From the NCBI GenBank assembly GCA_015179045.1, contig WHUZ01000010.1, forward strand, positions 992,001-1,056,000: a stretch of 64,000 nucleotides of DNA. The letters are read 5' to 3'. The position numbers were made by a program, and so were the translations under genes. Shown here piece after piece: positions 1-13,322 of the stretch. The number at the start of each line of letters is the position of its first letter. Position 1 is the first letter of the stretch. A model generated the notes under the pieces. It was not told the origin of the DNA. It ran no database searches and worked only from the letters and a program-made list of their open reading frames with translations. The DNA is from Kalaharituber pfeilii. Its lineage: Eukaryota > Ascomycota > Pezizomycetes > Pezizales > Pezizaceae.

Positions 1-3000
1 CTGAGCAGAGAATCAGAGTTCAGAATTAAGCTTCTATCATAATTTACAGTGGAAGGCGTTGCAGCTACGTACATTGCATTTTGCCCTAGATTGTATACTG
101 CAGAATTTAACCATCAGCGGCCGACTAGCGAGCTGTATAATGCCGACGCAGGTACCATAGGAACAAACATGGGAAGGTATATTTCTCCTGAGTGCGGCGC
201 AGTTTTTCCTGCATATTGGCATTAATTGACTGCGTCCGGAGATTTTTAGGTACCTATTCATGTGGAGACGAGTAATATTCATGATGTTTCCTGCAATGTC
301 CAGGGAATGGTTATGGGCTACTTGCTTGATGCACATGCAATGCAAGTATGTTGTGATCAGGATGCGATAACATGGAGTTTTGAACAAAGCACATTTCCAT
401 TACTTAGGGACGTTTGACGGGTGGCTCCAAGGTTAAGCTTTTCTGGTTTAAATTGATAGATAAAAGTATGCGTATCATGATCAACGTGAGCAGTTTCAGC
501 GATGATGGGATCCCCTAGCGAACTGTTTCTTATGATACACTTGGCCAGGCAGTTCGCAATTGGTTTTCCAGAAGGAATCGAGCTTCCTATAAATGAAGCA
601 TACTAGTAGTCATTTCCGATAGCTATAAGCACGCTGAAGCTATAGTAGAAGATTTATCTGCCACGGAAATAATACATTCATACTAGTCAGTAAGTGTTTC
701 GCAGGCTCAAAACTGGTCTTAGATACAGCTAGAACTGCCACGAGCTCAAATAGCGAGATATGTTTGCAAATACGGTCTGGTATCACAATCAGCTGGGATC
801 TAGTACCTCTGTTAGCCGTTTCCAGGATACTAAACTCCTGGAATTTGGTACATACTTTTCTTCTCTATATCTGATACAGATAATTTTTTTGTTGCTCCGC
901 TGATGGCTTATTGTGGAGAAATGAGAACTTAGCTCAAGTCAGGCGATAGTAGAATCGGGTCAACGCAGAGGACAGGTGATCAGTACTTTCCTGCTACTTA
1001 CCTCCATATTCATGTATATGTATATGTGAGGCGGGACAGAAGCAGTGCAGTGCAGATAGTGCAGCTAATGTTGGTGACATCCCCGGTACCAGTCACGTCC
1101 GCGTTGACAAGTCCATGGGAATTTGAATGATTTCATGTGTGATGCTGTCGTGGAATTCTCCCGTAACATCTAATCAGCTGTCAGTGCTCGATATCGATAA
1201 TGACGAGTTCGAGGGACTGTCAATGAATCAATTTGTGAGAGAGGGCGATACCGTGTCATAAATTCTAATCCATCTAGTAGTTAGAGGATCCTCGCACGAG
1301 ACTGCTAGTACATACCTGAGTGCCCGAAGTTACAACAAGAGATTGAAATCACGCCTATTAAATTGATCCGTGCCGTTGCGCTGCAATTAATTTTTGGTAG
1401 TACTTGGTACATACATAGTCCCCGTGCTACACAGCCGGCTGACTCACCAAGCTCACTGCTTGTGTGCTACAATTCTCTAACCTACTTTGTTTAGTCTCAT
1501 CTCTATCTATGCTTTTATGTTATGGTTTGCTTCACTGACCCCGATACCTTGCTCACCCATTCACATGTATGTCCCCCCCACCCCCACCCCACCCTACGAA
1601 GAGGAATATCAACGTATCTAGGCATGGCGACAACACTAGTACCACGCGGGCTATATATGGCTTTCGATTCCAGGGCCCTCAATCGCTGATCAAATGTAGG
1701 TGCCGCCTCCTCAGCCGCCAGCAGGCCATTTAGGTAGCGGCGGCTCTTTCTTATATAAGTGTTCATACAAAATCCTGAATGTATGCTGATGCCGTTAGCT
1801 AATTATACATGACAGGGGCGTTTATCCATGCTGATATACCAAACTCGTCATGTACATGCCGCAGCCTATACAAACGCTGGCTGAACTCTAACTTACATCA
1901 ACAAAGTCCCTCGACTTGACTTCCTTTTCTAGAAGCGTTTTGCAACTAACTTAATTATACATGCCGGCCTTTGCCTCATGTTTAGCCACTGTTCAATTCA
2001 CGCTTGACTTCGTTAGCTGTAATAAGAGTGTATGGAACGTATGTATGGTCATGGTGTGGATGATATCACGAAGTGATTGCTACTTACAGGACAGGGGGTA
2101 TAGACGTAGGGGCAGAACGTTAATGGTTTACGACTATACAAATCATGATCAGAATATGAGACCAGCGCAGAACTACCCTATGTTGAATTGTTATTCATGG
2201 CCTGGGGATGGCTATCACCATTTCTGGACGCATCGCTTCCAAGGAAGGTAATCCTAGATACGATAACAGCTGGTTCGTGCGAACTCAGTCATTTGGATAC
2301 AGCCGTTGTTTACTCTGCTTCGAGTTCAATCGTCCTAGCTGTTCATGACTGCAATAGATACAGACAGTCGGAGTAACAACTTGCAACTCTCATTGGCACT
2401 GCCTAAGGATAAAGTGTAGTAAGCGACAAGTACCTAGACGTAGCTCTGGAAATAGGTTGCAAATGTGGATCTCCCATGTCACTTTCAACGGCTCCCAGCA
2501 TCCTCAGACTTCAGGCTGCAAATCAGGCATGCAGTTGGCTTTCCTTTGGGATATATTCCCGAGCCCCACTCTTGCCCATAGTTATCTTCAAGCTCAGGTT
2601 TTTATCACACTCAAGAGCAAAATCTTGGTTATCGTGAGTACTGTACCTGCATTCCATGGCCGATTCGCGGAATTGTGTTGATTACAGCTGATTATAGTGC
2701 TAATATACCGCAGTGCATGTTGAAAATTACATGCAGAATTAATATGTTTTACTCATACCAAAAGAAGTAAATTTGGATGCATATATCGATTTGTTAATTG
2801 TTTCTTCTTTTTCTCCCTTACGTTTATGTATCTGGCTGCAGTAGTAATTTCTTACCTTGCTGCCCTGTTTTGGAGTCTTTTCTTACCGCGAGTTGCGATG
2901 CACCATCACGATTCTGATGGACATTTATACCGGGTTAATGTGAAAAAAAAAAAAAAAGAGTGTGTCCAGACCCCAGCCACATCGCGTCGGGGCTCACCAT

Positions 3001-3590
3001 ACCCCTCCTGTATTGAATTTAGATGCTGGCAATGCTCGATGAGCAAGGGGTATCTACAATACTATGTCGCTACAGTACTTCATGGTAAGAGACCATGAGA
3101 CGGGACGAATAACATATAAACGATGTTCCTATCGACATTGCATTGCGGGAAGAAAGCATTAACTAGGAAGCGATTGCGATCTGGAAATACCTAACGCGGG
3201 ACCTAATTTGGGGCACTCAATGAACGTTTTCAGCAAGGGACGTTTAGAAAACCAGAAAAACAGCAATTGGTTCGTTGAGGATCTTCAAGCCGTCATGGAG
3301 TAGTAACCCCTCCAGCGATAGTACCGTCATCTGTAGCCGGAAACCGCGCTGAGCTCCGTATGCACCCCAAAGAGCAATAAACTAGTCCTCCTAGATGGTA
3401 TACACAGCTTGGAGCCGTGGCCATTCTTTTCGACGATCACCCGCTGGATACGTGCAGGCAGAAAAAAAATAAATGAAAAGTAAAAGAGAAAAAGCCTAGG
3501 TACCACTGAACCTTCTAGGGGTCAACGGTTAAAAAAAAATTCTGTCTTCCAGCTTTCTGCAAGCTTCGTCTCTGGAGCATGCGTCACATA
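1..3590. other. Intergenic DNA, no supported gene
   Basis: Unique-looking DNA of medium GC with only short open frames on both strands. None shows a domain, a clear intron pattern or similarity to other parts of the window. A run of 15 A lies at 2943-2957. I see no promoter or RNA gene that I can defend. Confidence 0.5.
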
Positions 3591-3875
3591 TAAGTTGTGT
3601 GGAAGGTCCACCTGTGCGCATCGTTCATCAGGGCATCTCACAAGCGTTTCTTCGGTCAATCCCAGTCATTCAGAAGCAACAGATATTCGATCCATAGAAG
3701 CTTTCACCATTTGCTATTGTCCGAAAAGTGTTTAATTGCCACTTCCTTATCTTTGAGCTTTTGTCAATTCTCTGCCCGTTTGCATAAAGTATTTCGAACA
3801 ATGACGGGTTAGGCTTCTCAGCCCAGAGCACTTCTTCGGATCTCGTAGTATGTGAACTAACTTAATCAAATATTA

Positions 3876-4553
3876 GGCTCACCTTTTTCATTCTTTCAAT
3901 CCAAAGTTAAAGGGCGCTCATGGAGCCCGAGCATTTCCTTTGATGCAATTCGTCGTTGCTACAAATCATCACGGGATTGTTACAAATCATCACGGGACGA
4001 CTCTAGTTCCGGTGCAGCTTCGCCGACCAGTTCCTCGTTCTCCAAGAAAAGCAAGCTTTTCTCGAAGAAACCGTCATTAAACCTGTGGAAATCCCGTCGT
4101 GAATCGCGTGACGACTTTGGCAACCGTTGGTCGAAGATATATCTTCCTGGACACTCTAGATCTGCCACTCCACTTCCAGAACCCTACCCAGAGAATAGGG
4201 TACATTGTGACTACATAATTGGCAATTGTGGCCTGGATATTGGTAGGTGTTCGGCAGAACACAATCTAAGATTGAAGACTTACATTCTAATAGAGAATAC
4301 CAATGGGCTTGGATACCTGGAAATGATGTACGATGATCATGAAATATTCGAGAAAGCGTTTCACGAGAACAGCCCTTATCTAAGTAAGGTTGAGACTCCA
4401 ACAAAGGGGAGGCTTAGTTGGATAGTAAGTCTTGCTGAGTTTTCACCACATGCTGCTTCAGCTAATGTTGAATTACAGAGCTGGGGGGGATCCAGCCTAC
4501 ACCTGTCATCGTCACGACCACCTACCCGCACTATGCTGCATAAGACCTCCTAG
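3876..4553 (+). CDS. Possible spliced gene, 5' end unresolved, unrecognised
   Basis: One frame stays open for 226 codons from a TAG acceptor ending at 3876 to the TAG stop at 4551-4553. Its first 130 or so codons contain no ATG, so it would be an internal or terminal exon whose start lies upstream. The product is Ser/Lys/Arg rich at the front, with a duplicated CYKSSRD block and an SFSKKSKLFSKKPS stretch, and ends in a Ser/Pro-rich tail. A good 54-base intron candidate lies at 4425-4478: GTAAGT donor, GCTAAT branch-like site and TTACAG acceptor. It keeps the frame. A GTATGT plus CTAAC pair sits just before 3876 but would make a 29-base intron, which is too short. I do not recognise the protein. 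It may be a small lineage-specific gene or a chance frame. Confidence 0.35.
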   Translation, partial: GSPFSFFQSKVKGRSWSPSISFDAIRRCYKSSRDCYKSSRDDSSSGAASPTSSSFSKKSKLFSKKPSLNLWKSRRESRDDFGNRWSKIYLPGHSRSATPLPEPYPENRVHCDYIIGNCGLDIGRCSAEHNLRLKTYILIENTNGLGYLEMMYDDHEIFEKAFHENSPYLSKVETPTKGRLSWIVSLAEFSPHAASANVELQSWGGSSLHLSSSRPPTRTMLHKTS

Positions 4554-6830
4554 ATACAAGTGATGAAAGTATTCGCGAATCAAAGCAATACTGGATATCT
4601 TACACGAGCTTCGAATTTCCTATTTTCTTCAATGACTTGCCCTAGCACTCATTTTGGTCATGATACCCATGGTTGCTACGCAATTTATACGCCCAGACAT
4701 TGCTCATATAATGATGACATCCTGTTAGGTTGTTGACATGACATGCGAAAAGGAATCTCATGACTCATAACCTCTATTCTAAAAATTGATTATAATATGT
4801 CAAAGCAAGCGAACGAAGAAAAGCACTTGTCTTAGCTTTATCGTCTTCCTGATAGAACGGAGAGCTCCCGTGGGTGGCGGGTGGCGGCGTTCCTACCGGT
4901 TTTGGTATTGAATGCAAGGCATCGCAGGATGCGTTTATTTTTCCTTATCTTAGATATGCACTTTTGTTTTGGCCTGGCTCTAAGGTTGCTACTCCAAAAT
5001 ATTCAGCTGTTTTTTTGGGGCGATGTGACAGTCGACCTAGCGTACCCATAACATTTACAACAGCAGAAAATTGTGCACCTTTCCATTTATTATATGTTTT
5101 TTGCTTTCATTTGAGTATTCTCTTTTGGCTGTGTTCTGTTTACGGTCCTGGTTTTGATCTTGCAATTCGGAATCTTGTTTTCTTATGTTTTTCTTCTCTC
5201 TCTAATACTGCAGGAAACAGAATATGCGCACGTTTAATATGTTTGTATGGCTTCCTGTTATGTTACGTACAAGTATGGCTGAAATGGCTTCCTTTGATGT
5301 TACGTATAAGTTTTTGAAATTGAATACTATTGAATGAAAGTGATGAAGACGGTGATTAGAAGCCTACTGATTTGGGAAGTATCGAGATGCTTGATGCGTC
5401 GCTGGCGATATGGTAGTATGATTGCATGTTCAATGGCATAATGCCTACTGGCCTAGTCTGGCTGGTCCCCAGACATCGGGAGAGACCCGGGATAATCACG
5501 ACCATATTGAAAGCAACCCAGCATGCGCAATCGCATAGTCATGAGATTTGCGAATTGCAACTTTCCTATCTCTAGCGTTCTGATACAGTACGGACCATTT
5601 TTACTGAGCCTGCAACGCCGCCACCAAGGGGACAGAATAAACGGGAGGCCATATTCGCACTTATGAGGATCGCCAGACGTAAGTGGGGGTTGCTTGAGGT
5701 TGCGCCTTGGAATTGATTGGGAGGAGTCCTCGAGCCTCACGCCTGCTACCGGGATGGTAGAGTTGTGTTGCAGGCAGGCCCGAGAATGCACACTTGTGCT
5801 TCTCTAGTGTTCTGCCGCACCATATGAGACGAAGTGTCTGGTTACGACTGGACGAAATGTACCATTGTAGAGACTAATGTAGAGTGCTTGGTTGTTAAGA
5901 AGATTATACGGTACTCTGAACTAAGCGTACTATCAAGACTTCTCGGTCTCTTTTTTTTTTCCTGCCCCCCCCCTGTCCTTAATATGCACAATTAAGATGC
6001 ACCTATGGATGTTGTGAAACAGTGTGCAACCTTGAGACTAGGAAGTACTCTGTAATGTGATGCGCACCTTCGATAGAGATACCTACCTGATTGGGATGAA
6101 GCTTATGAATTTAATAAAATGATAAATTAATTACTGAATTGCGAATTCTTTATGATTACTTAAAATGGGCAGAAAAGAAGCAGATGGGGATGTTGGTGTG
6201 TGTGAATTGGGGATTTTCAAGCATGGGGTTATTTTGGGAAGTGGTACCTGGATGTTACTAGTATGAATGATAGCAGACAGAATATGTGGGGGCGCCGCGT
6301 GTACTTGTTAGGGAACCCCTAGGCCGGTTGGTGGGGGCTGATTTCACTGAAGACAGAATCATAGTAAGGACGGGCTTACAGAGGGGGGGTGTACATATGT
6401 ACCGGTCGAGGTGGGGGCTGTGGATCCCTAGGGTAGGGCGAAGTGACACGGGAGGCTGCAGATTCTGGATATCGATGGGACGAGTACTGGCGTCTCTTAC
6501 CTCAGACTGGGCTGGAGTACTTCGTGAAGTAAGTGTGCGTACATTTGAAGTAATCGCCCCGAGTTCAAGAGGCACGATGCTACAAACGTGTAGGAGCATC
6601 CGAGGCGGACGCGCAGCGGGCGCGATGCTCTTGAGTTCAGCTCAAAACTCGCGCAATGATGCGGGGCGGCCTGCACAGGACATGTGAATGCACCTAGCCT
6701 GGAAGCCGTTTGTGACTTGCTGATCGGTGATAATCGAGTGGAAAGCACGGGTATGCGTAAGATCCAGTCGATCAGACACTGAACCGTAGCAAGTATCCCC
6801 GGCACGATGAACCAGTGTATCGAATAGTAT
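4554..6830. other. Intergenic DNA, no supported gene
   Basis: A T-rich open frame at 4874-5317 and overlapping plus and minus frames around 6258-6687 are the longest here. None has a recognisable domain, and the overlapping pair cannot both be coding. T-rich and C-rich runs lie near 5945-5975. Confidence 0.45.
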
Positions 6831-7446
6831 TAGTGGTAATCAGCTTTGCGTCACGTAACCGTTACGTGAGGTAACGTGCATAAGCAAAAGCTCTTATTAG
6901 CTGACTTCGTTACAGTACGTTGAAACAGCCGATTTTCGTTACCTGAGGTTCCGTTGATCACGTAACTAGCCAAATCGTCGCGTTACCACCATAACTTTGC
7001 GTAACTTTGGGTAACGACAAGGATATGCTGCCCGTTGTTAGCGAACTACAGGGGTATTTGACTGGTTTCTTACCTAAATCAGCAACTTTTAGATGACAGT
7101 GCATACGCATAAGAGGTCTTAAATTTACCACTTCATGAGCATACACAAACTACACATGAAAGCTCTTCAATTTCTACCATTATGGGCCATCTAAGGACTC
7201 ATAATCATCTGAATCTAAATCTAAATCAGGTAGCATAGACATAGCATGAGTTTCGATGGCAGTCATGACCATCTGTTCGACTTTGACCTCAGAGATGCGG
7301 AGCATGTTGATGTTACAGATGTGACGATATACAACAATCACGTAGATTACGTTGGGGAAATCAGCTACCATCCTCTCATTTCAGCTTAGTTGATTTGCAT
7401 GGGTTACCTAACGCAACGTAACGTAGCAGAAAGCTGATAACCACTA
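6831..7446. mobile_element. MITE-like element, 616 bp, with terminal inverted repeats
   Basis: The left end reads TAGTGGTAATCAGCTTT, and the reverse complement of the right end reads TAGTGGTTATCAGCTTT, 16 of 17 identical. Looser inverted similarity continues inward for about 45 bases. Both ends are crowded with GTAACG-type motifs, as in transposons with clustered subterminal transposase-binding repeats. Flanking bases on both sides read TAT, compatible with a 2-3 base target duplication. Inside, a minus-strand frame (7180-7371) encodes 63 residues ending in an acidic tail; it may be transposase debris. No full transposase is present, so the element is non-autonomous. The superfamily is not assigned. 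Confidence 0.7.
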
Positions 7447-9439
7447 TATTGATACTGACTCTGTACATATACTTACATAAGTAGGTACCTATGTTAGATG
7501 CTGCTTCTTTGCATGCCATGCCCAAATGAGGCGGGCTATTTTAGTTAGACGCGGTGTTTGCTCCTAAGTTGAAAAACAGTTCTGCCTCCCTAGTCACCCC
7601 TGCTGATACGAATTCCTCAATTGGAAAGCGCCAAGGAAGGCGCAGATTTCCTAGTCGGTATTACTATGGAGTTAAGGCATGGAAGTACCGCAACCAGCTG
7701 GGATATGAGGTTGGCACAAGGCGCTCGGCCGGCCCTGGGTCCCTCCTCTTCGCCTGTTCAACCTTGTTCTTCACCCATGCGTAACACTAGGTTCTTCTCT
7801 CTAACAATCGTTGCAAGGCCTACTAAATGTTAACTTCAGCACAACTATACTCCCGCGTGGAGACATGCATACGTATTTCCTCTTTCTTCCTTTTCGTCCT
7901 ATTGCTGTGCTCCCTCTCATGGTGCCGCACATGCATACTCCTGTCTCTGACTTGCTCAGATCCTGCTTCATAAGGCATTTGGCCCGGCCATGGGCGGCCA
8001 CAGACGTTATTAAGCAGACAATTGATATTGAGATGCAGACTGATGTTGGGCAGTCAACCAAATTTGCAGGAAGGTGGTACAAAAACGTACGTCGATCACT
8101 GCTCAGCCGGAGGGCCCGGCATTCAGGGTAAACGAACCGCTAACAATTCTGCTTGAGCCCATAAGCGATGAATGTCCCGCAATGCAGCCCGATTCGAAGA
8201 TCGATATCAGAGATTGATAGTTGAACCGATGAAACCCTACAGATCAAGAAGCCGTCACATGTTGTCATCACTTGCTTTCTATCCCGAGAAAGAACACTAT
8301 CTTCCTGGACCCCGCTCCATTGCGTCCAGGCAAGTTTATGCAGCACTAGACGGGCTCCAAAGGTTTCTACCGCTTAGGCCCTACTAATGTCCCGTGCTAA
8401 CTGGCTTCTCTGCCAACTTTGCCGTGCTACTGAGCAGAAACCTATTTGCTACGTAAACTAAACCCTATAAGTGCAATGCTATACAAAGATGATTGGAGCT
8501 CAAGTGATCGTGTGCCGCACACGCATGCAGAATCGACTAGCATTATTAAGTCATGTCCGTATCAACCTTTAGCATGCTATATTGCTGATCAAGAAGTATG
8601 AGTCAAGTTTGATGGGAGAGAATCCATGATTAATCACAACCGCAAAACCAAATAAAGCCTGTCATGGACATATCGTACATGCACTGAATACGCGTCTTAC
8701 CATGTATGTTTCGAGCCAGTGTGCGTGGTATGAGACTCATTTAGTTCGAGACTGGGCCCATTTAGGATTATACAACTAGTATCCAGTGCTGGGATAGTAA
8801 AATCATCTGTTGGATACTAATATTCAATTGCACCTTTGACACTCGAGCAAGCAACTTGTCCCAAGTGTGCCTCTGGAGAAGCCTTTAGTAATAGGCCTAT
8901 ACGAATAGCTACCCGAGGAATGATACATAGGCCCAAGGCTGTATGCAGTTTCAATGCTGAGTATACAGATAATGATCACGCAATAGTGCCAGGAGATGAT
9001 CATACTCATGCTCGGCTAGACTGCCAGCAGTGGAATCGATGGCGATTCCAATGGGTGACATGCATGCAGAGCACTGGAACTGAATCCAGGTTCAGAGGTC
9101 ATCTGTTTTCTGGTATGATAATTGGTCGAGTACCCCTTATCGATATCCCCTCCTGACTTGTCAAGTCTAGCCTCCTCTGACTCTGCGGGGTTTCTCATTC
9201 TCTACAAATCAGGCTAATTCTCGCTCTTCTTTGATATGACAAAAGGTTTGGTTTCAGCCTCGAAAACCTTTCACAACCCTAAGTAGCTGCTTGCAAATGG
9301 TGATCCGATGCCCATATCATGCATTTCATATCATGCGTGAACTCTAGTCTGGCTTAGCGCAGGGAACCCAGATTCAAGACACAATCCGTGCCGCTGTCAA
9401 AACTACATAAGTAGGCTATCCCTTATGGTTGCGAGACAT
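7447..9439. other. Intergenic DNA, no supported gene
   Basis: Several frames of about 70-106 codons exist on both strands (for example 7811-8131 and 8836-9156). They overlap one another antisense and show no domain, spliced structure or repeat relation. Confidence 0.45.
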
Positions 9440-9640
9440 GCATCTGAGAGGAACCCCCCTTACGAAAACACAGCTCAACCAACAATGCTCCTTTCTAAAT
9501 TCTGAAAATAGGATTCGGCTCTGTGATGTTTATTCATGCTGTATATTATCTTTCTGCGATTTTCTGGCTATTTTATTGATTTTCTGGTGATTTTGCTTGA
9601 AGGATACTCAAAAGTGGCGAGAGGGGGGGGGTCCGCTCTG
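9440..9640 (+). repeat. Ancient fragment of the 17.7/48.0 kb transposon family
   Basis: This stretch resembles 18,580-18,780 and 48,310-48,500. The order of landmarks is the same: a GACATGCA motif, a run of C, ACAGCTCAAC, a GATTCGGCTCTGTGATGTTTA block matching GATTTGGATTCTCTGATGTTTA, then T-rich TTTTCTG and TTTGTGATTTT runs. By eye identity is roughly two thirds, much lower than between the other two copies, so it is the oldest of the three. No coding part survives here. Confidence 0.55.
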
Positions 9641-11498
9641 TTGCGACTCCACGGGATAGCGCTAACTGGTTTTATCCATTGCCTTAATTAGGGCATAACT
9701 AAACACCTAAGCTAGTACTGTATTTGAGATACAAGATAAATGAACTCGAGTACATTACAATTAAGACCGCTATATGAAAATTCACTGGTACGAACTATGC
9801 TGAGCTGGGCTTGAGAATGAAAATTGTACATACGGGAAGAAAGTTTCTGCCCACAGGTACACGGATATCCTCTCTGCCATTTTTTTCTGCACATTCTTTT
9901 CAGATGTGAAACTTTTCTGCGCACGTCTCGAGGGGATCGTGTCCTTGTACTTGTATGTACCTAGCACTTCCACATTAGGCAGCTCTTCACCCAGATTCCA
10001 CATAACTAACGCGTGCTAACTACATAGATGTATTGTGATCAGAGGCCGCAGGAGTGACGGATAAATAGTGGGTGCAACATTTTGTATTCGGATAGTTCCG
10101 GCCTGGGTATCTGATTCCCTACTTTTCTCTAGATGCGCGTTGGCGATGGACACATGTTCGAGACGGAAAGTCAAAAGTTGTTCTTTCTTTTCTACCACAG
10201 CTCTCTTCGTGCGGCTGAAATCCTTGGAAGCCCCGCTTGATAGCTGGAGTCTGGTTGCACTACCCCTCGTATGATAGCTACCAACTTTTGAATTACCCAA
10301 GTCGGCAAGATCATCGCGGACGGGGTCGTGTACCAAGGGGCGGGAAGAAACGTACTGTAACGTGAACCAGCGTCCTTTGAATCACGCTTTTTCCTTTTTT
10401 CTTTCTTTTTCCCACCCCTAATGCTAGTCTTTTTCCCTTTCCCTGGTTTTGACGCTTGTCCCTGGTTTTTGGTCCTTGGGAGCCCGCAAGCCTGTGAATC
10501 CCGAACGTTTGAGGTTGGACAAAAAAACAGCAGTAGTTACTTTTTTGCTCCCCCGTAGTCTGGTTGGGCCCCCCCGTTCCTCCCACACACACTCTCACAC
10601 AGTTACTTGAACTAATTTCACTCTTACTCTGCAACAATACAGTTAGTTTCGCACCCTACATTGCAGGAACAGAACCACATAGATGTCTACCTAGTTTTTA
10701 GACCCTCGCAGAGGAACCGTAGCGAAAAGCGTAAGGCGAAAAGTAAAATTAGCTTAGTTACAAGAAAGCAAGCAATTGTCACTGCAGCCTGAAGAATGAG
10801 GGGCAAAAGAGCACAGGAAAGACAAAAACGAATGAACAACGAAAGCGGGGGGGTAGAGCAACCAATTATCTATGTCTATTAACGACATGGTATACAAACT
10901 GTGATTTTATATACAGTAGATACGTGAGAAACGAAACATTTTGATGCGACGTTAATCAATCAACAAAGATATAAATTATAGATACACAAATCATTATGAT
11001 AGCCGAGCTGCTGATGAACTCCCGCGTGTGAAGATCGCTTGGTACCCTTGGCATGGGTCAGACCTCTTTTTTTTTTTTTTTTTTTAGCTTTCTAATAAGA
11101 ACTTTCGATCGCAACCGTGAAAAAAACAAACAAGAAAAAGGAAATTGCCGAATTATGGGCCACCTAGTGTCTCCGGAGTTCGGCTCCGTATGCGCGCTGT
11201 GGTGCAGAAAGTGAATACCAGTCTCTTTCTGCGTCTCCGAAACGGCAGGCCTTCCCCCACCCCTCACCATGCAAGGACAGGATAGTGTAGCTCGGGTATC
11301 CTTCCGTGATGTTCATTCGGGACAGGCGAGTCATCACCACAACCCACCCTACCTGCCCTAGCTAATTGACACCCACCTCCCTCCCCTCGCCACACACACA
11401 CATATGCGACCTGCCATTTACCTAATACATTCATATACCGCTGAAGCATCTCTCCAAGGACCCCACATGCCACATCTGGGCCCTCTCTATTGCTTCTC
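9641..11498. other. Intergenic DNA downstream of the transporter gene
   Basis: No supported gene. Contains pyrimidine-rich stretches around 10,385-10,450 and a T run near 11,068-11,085. The acetyl-CoA transporter is transcribed leftward into this region, so its 3' untranslated region should lie just left of 11,499. Confidence 0.45.
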
Positions 11499-13322
11499 TC
11501 AATCCACGTACTCTCTCCAGGCCCGCAATGGTAATGCCATCAGATGATTTACCTTCGGTTTGATGTACCATACAAAACTGGCTGCGCCAACAAGCACGCA
11601 CACAACATTGGTCGTGTAATAACCATCAGTGTGGATCCGGCAAGTCCCGCCCATATCCTTGCAGGTGTGCTTATCGCCTTCGAGTGCGCATGAAAAGGGA
11701 TCAAACGGGTTGGAGGCTGGGGCGGTACAGCTTGCAACAGTGAGCGCGTCGACCAGCTTTAGGACAAAGATGCGAGGGAAGGTTCCACCGAGGTTGGAGA
11801 CACTGTGAGTATATTAAGATAGGGTTAGCATGCTCATACATTCACGTACAGACATGGGATGAGGGTAATGCCACGATAGGAGCTGGCAATGGAAATGGGC
11901 TACCAACGTGGCAAGTAAGGTCATGTAAGTCCCTCCAATCTTTGGGTCCGCAATCTGTGCATGGAACGCACTGACAGCGACGAACATGACAGTGCTCGTG
12001 AAGGTACTAAAGATATGCTCTGCAATTACGACAAGCAGGTACCCTGTTCCGACGATCCCGTCCCGTGGGAATAGCCAAACGGTAATGTGCGCCAGAACTG
12101 CGGCTACTAGACGCCCAATAAAGGCCCACAACCAGAGCCGCATGGACGGGAAGTAGGCACACCATTTCCCGGCGTAGTAGCCCAACGCAATCTCAAATGG
12201 GAAGTCTATTAGTACGGTAAGAGCAAGGTCCTCTTGTGACAGCCCCTTGTCGAGAAGCTTGAGATTTGTAACGGCGTCGTTAGCTTGAAAGCCAATTTTG
12301 CTGATAAGGTGAATGATGACGAAAGTTTGGACGTCTGCAGTAGGGGTTAGGTGGCTGCTCGCGGATATAGTTTAGGGTAGCTTACGCTTGAGCTTGATGA
12401 CCTGCCACATTGTCTTGTAAACACTCTTAAGCCCCTCTCTAGTGCCCGTCTTGTCCTCCTTATTGAGCACAGCCAATGCAATCGTAACAATCAGGTACGC
12501 CCATCCCCAAAATGTTAAATAGCCTCCCAATGTAAAAATCCCTACTTCCTTTGGCACGGTTCTGAAATACTTATTCGAAAAATCCGCTGAATTGAATGCC
12601 AAGAACACCGTGAAACTTAAGAATTGTCCCGCTGTAAGTCCCACGGTCTGCGCCGTGGACGCATAACTCAGGTTCCCCTGCGAAAGTAATGTGATTGCCC
12701 ATCCGTCCACGGCAATGTCCTGCGTTGCGCACAGCATGACCAGCATGAAAAACGTGAACGTGAACATGTACAGCTTCTCCTCGGCATGCTCCATGAGCTC
12801 CTTTGCGTTCGCGCCAAGCCAGAGGAGCATGATGCCGGATATGGTCTGGATGGGTACGATCCAGCTTTTCCGCCGTCCCATGCGCCGGGACCAGATGGCA
12901 TCGACGACGGGGGACCAGGCTAGTTTCATGCTGTATGGGTAGGCGGCGAGTGTGAAGACACCGATCTGGCCGTAGGAGAGCCGTTGTTTGAGGATAAAGG
13001 GGACGGAGCCCATGGCGAGGCCCATCGGGACGCCCTGGAGGAAGTACAGGAGGACTAGCATGAAGAAGTTGCGCTTGTCTTGGGGAGAGAGGTCGAAGAA
13101 GGCCCCTGTTGTGCCGCCTTCTTCGGACTCATCGATGAGGTCTTTGCGCTCATCTTCAATATCGAGAGGGGAGAGGCGGGAGGGGTCGTCGAGGAAGCGG
13201 TCGGTGTTGATGTGGGTGCCGCCGTTAATGCTGCTGGAAGAGAGAAGGGTGGCTTGTTGCTGCTGTTGCGCGGTGCGTCGTGCTCGGCTCATCTCGAGTT
13301 CGATGGATTCCGTGGGTAACAT
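11499..13322 (-). CDS. Acetyl-CoA transporter (SLC33A1/AT-1 family), three exons
   Basis: Predicted 555-residue multi-pass membrane protein of the acetyl-coenzyme A transporter family, which in animals imports acetyl-CoA into the ER/Golgi lumen. Coding exons on the minus strand are 13,322-12,386, 12,334-11,908 and 11,802-11,499. The N-terminal 70 residues are hydrophilic and acidic. Membrane segments begin at FFMLVLLYFLQGVPMG, followed by the family landmarks GQIGVFTLAAYPYSMKLAW, CATQDIAVDGWAITLL, and in exons 2-3 DPKIGGTYMTLLATVSNLGG and GGTCRIHTDGYYTTN. The C-terminus LPLRAWRE resembles the usual fungal LPLSAWR ending. Intron 1 is GTAAGC...CTGCAG. Intron 2 needs an unusual GTTGGT donor to keep the conserved TVSNLGG. 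The start ATG has a second in-frame ATG 10 codons later. Length and motifs fit an intact gene. Confidence 0.9.

Noticed and set aside
4874..5317. 147-codon hydrophobic plus frame
   Set aside because: Starts at GTG in T-rich DNA. Phe/Leu/Val-rich composition follows from base content and no family was recognised.
6258..6687. Overlapping plus (133-codon) and minus (113-codon) frames
   Set aside because: Mutually exclusive, no domain, no intron signals.
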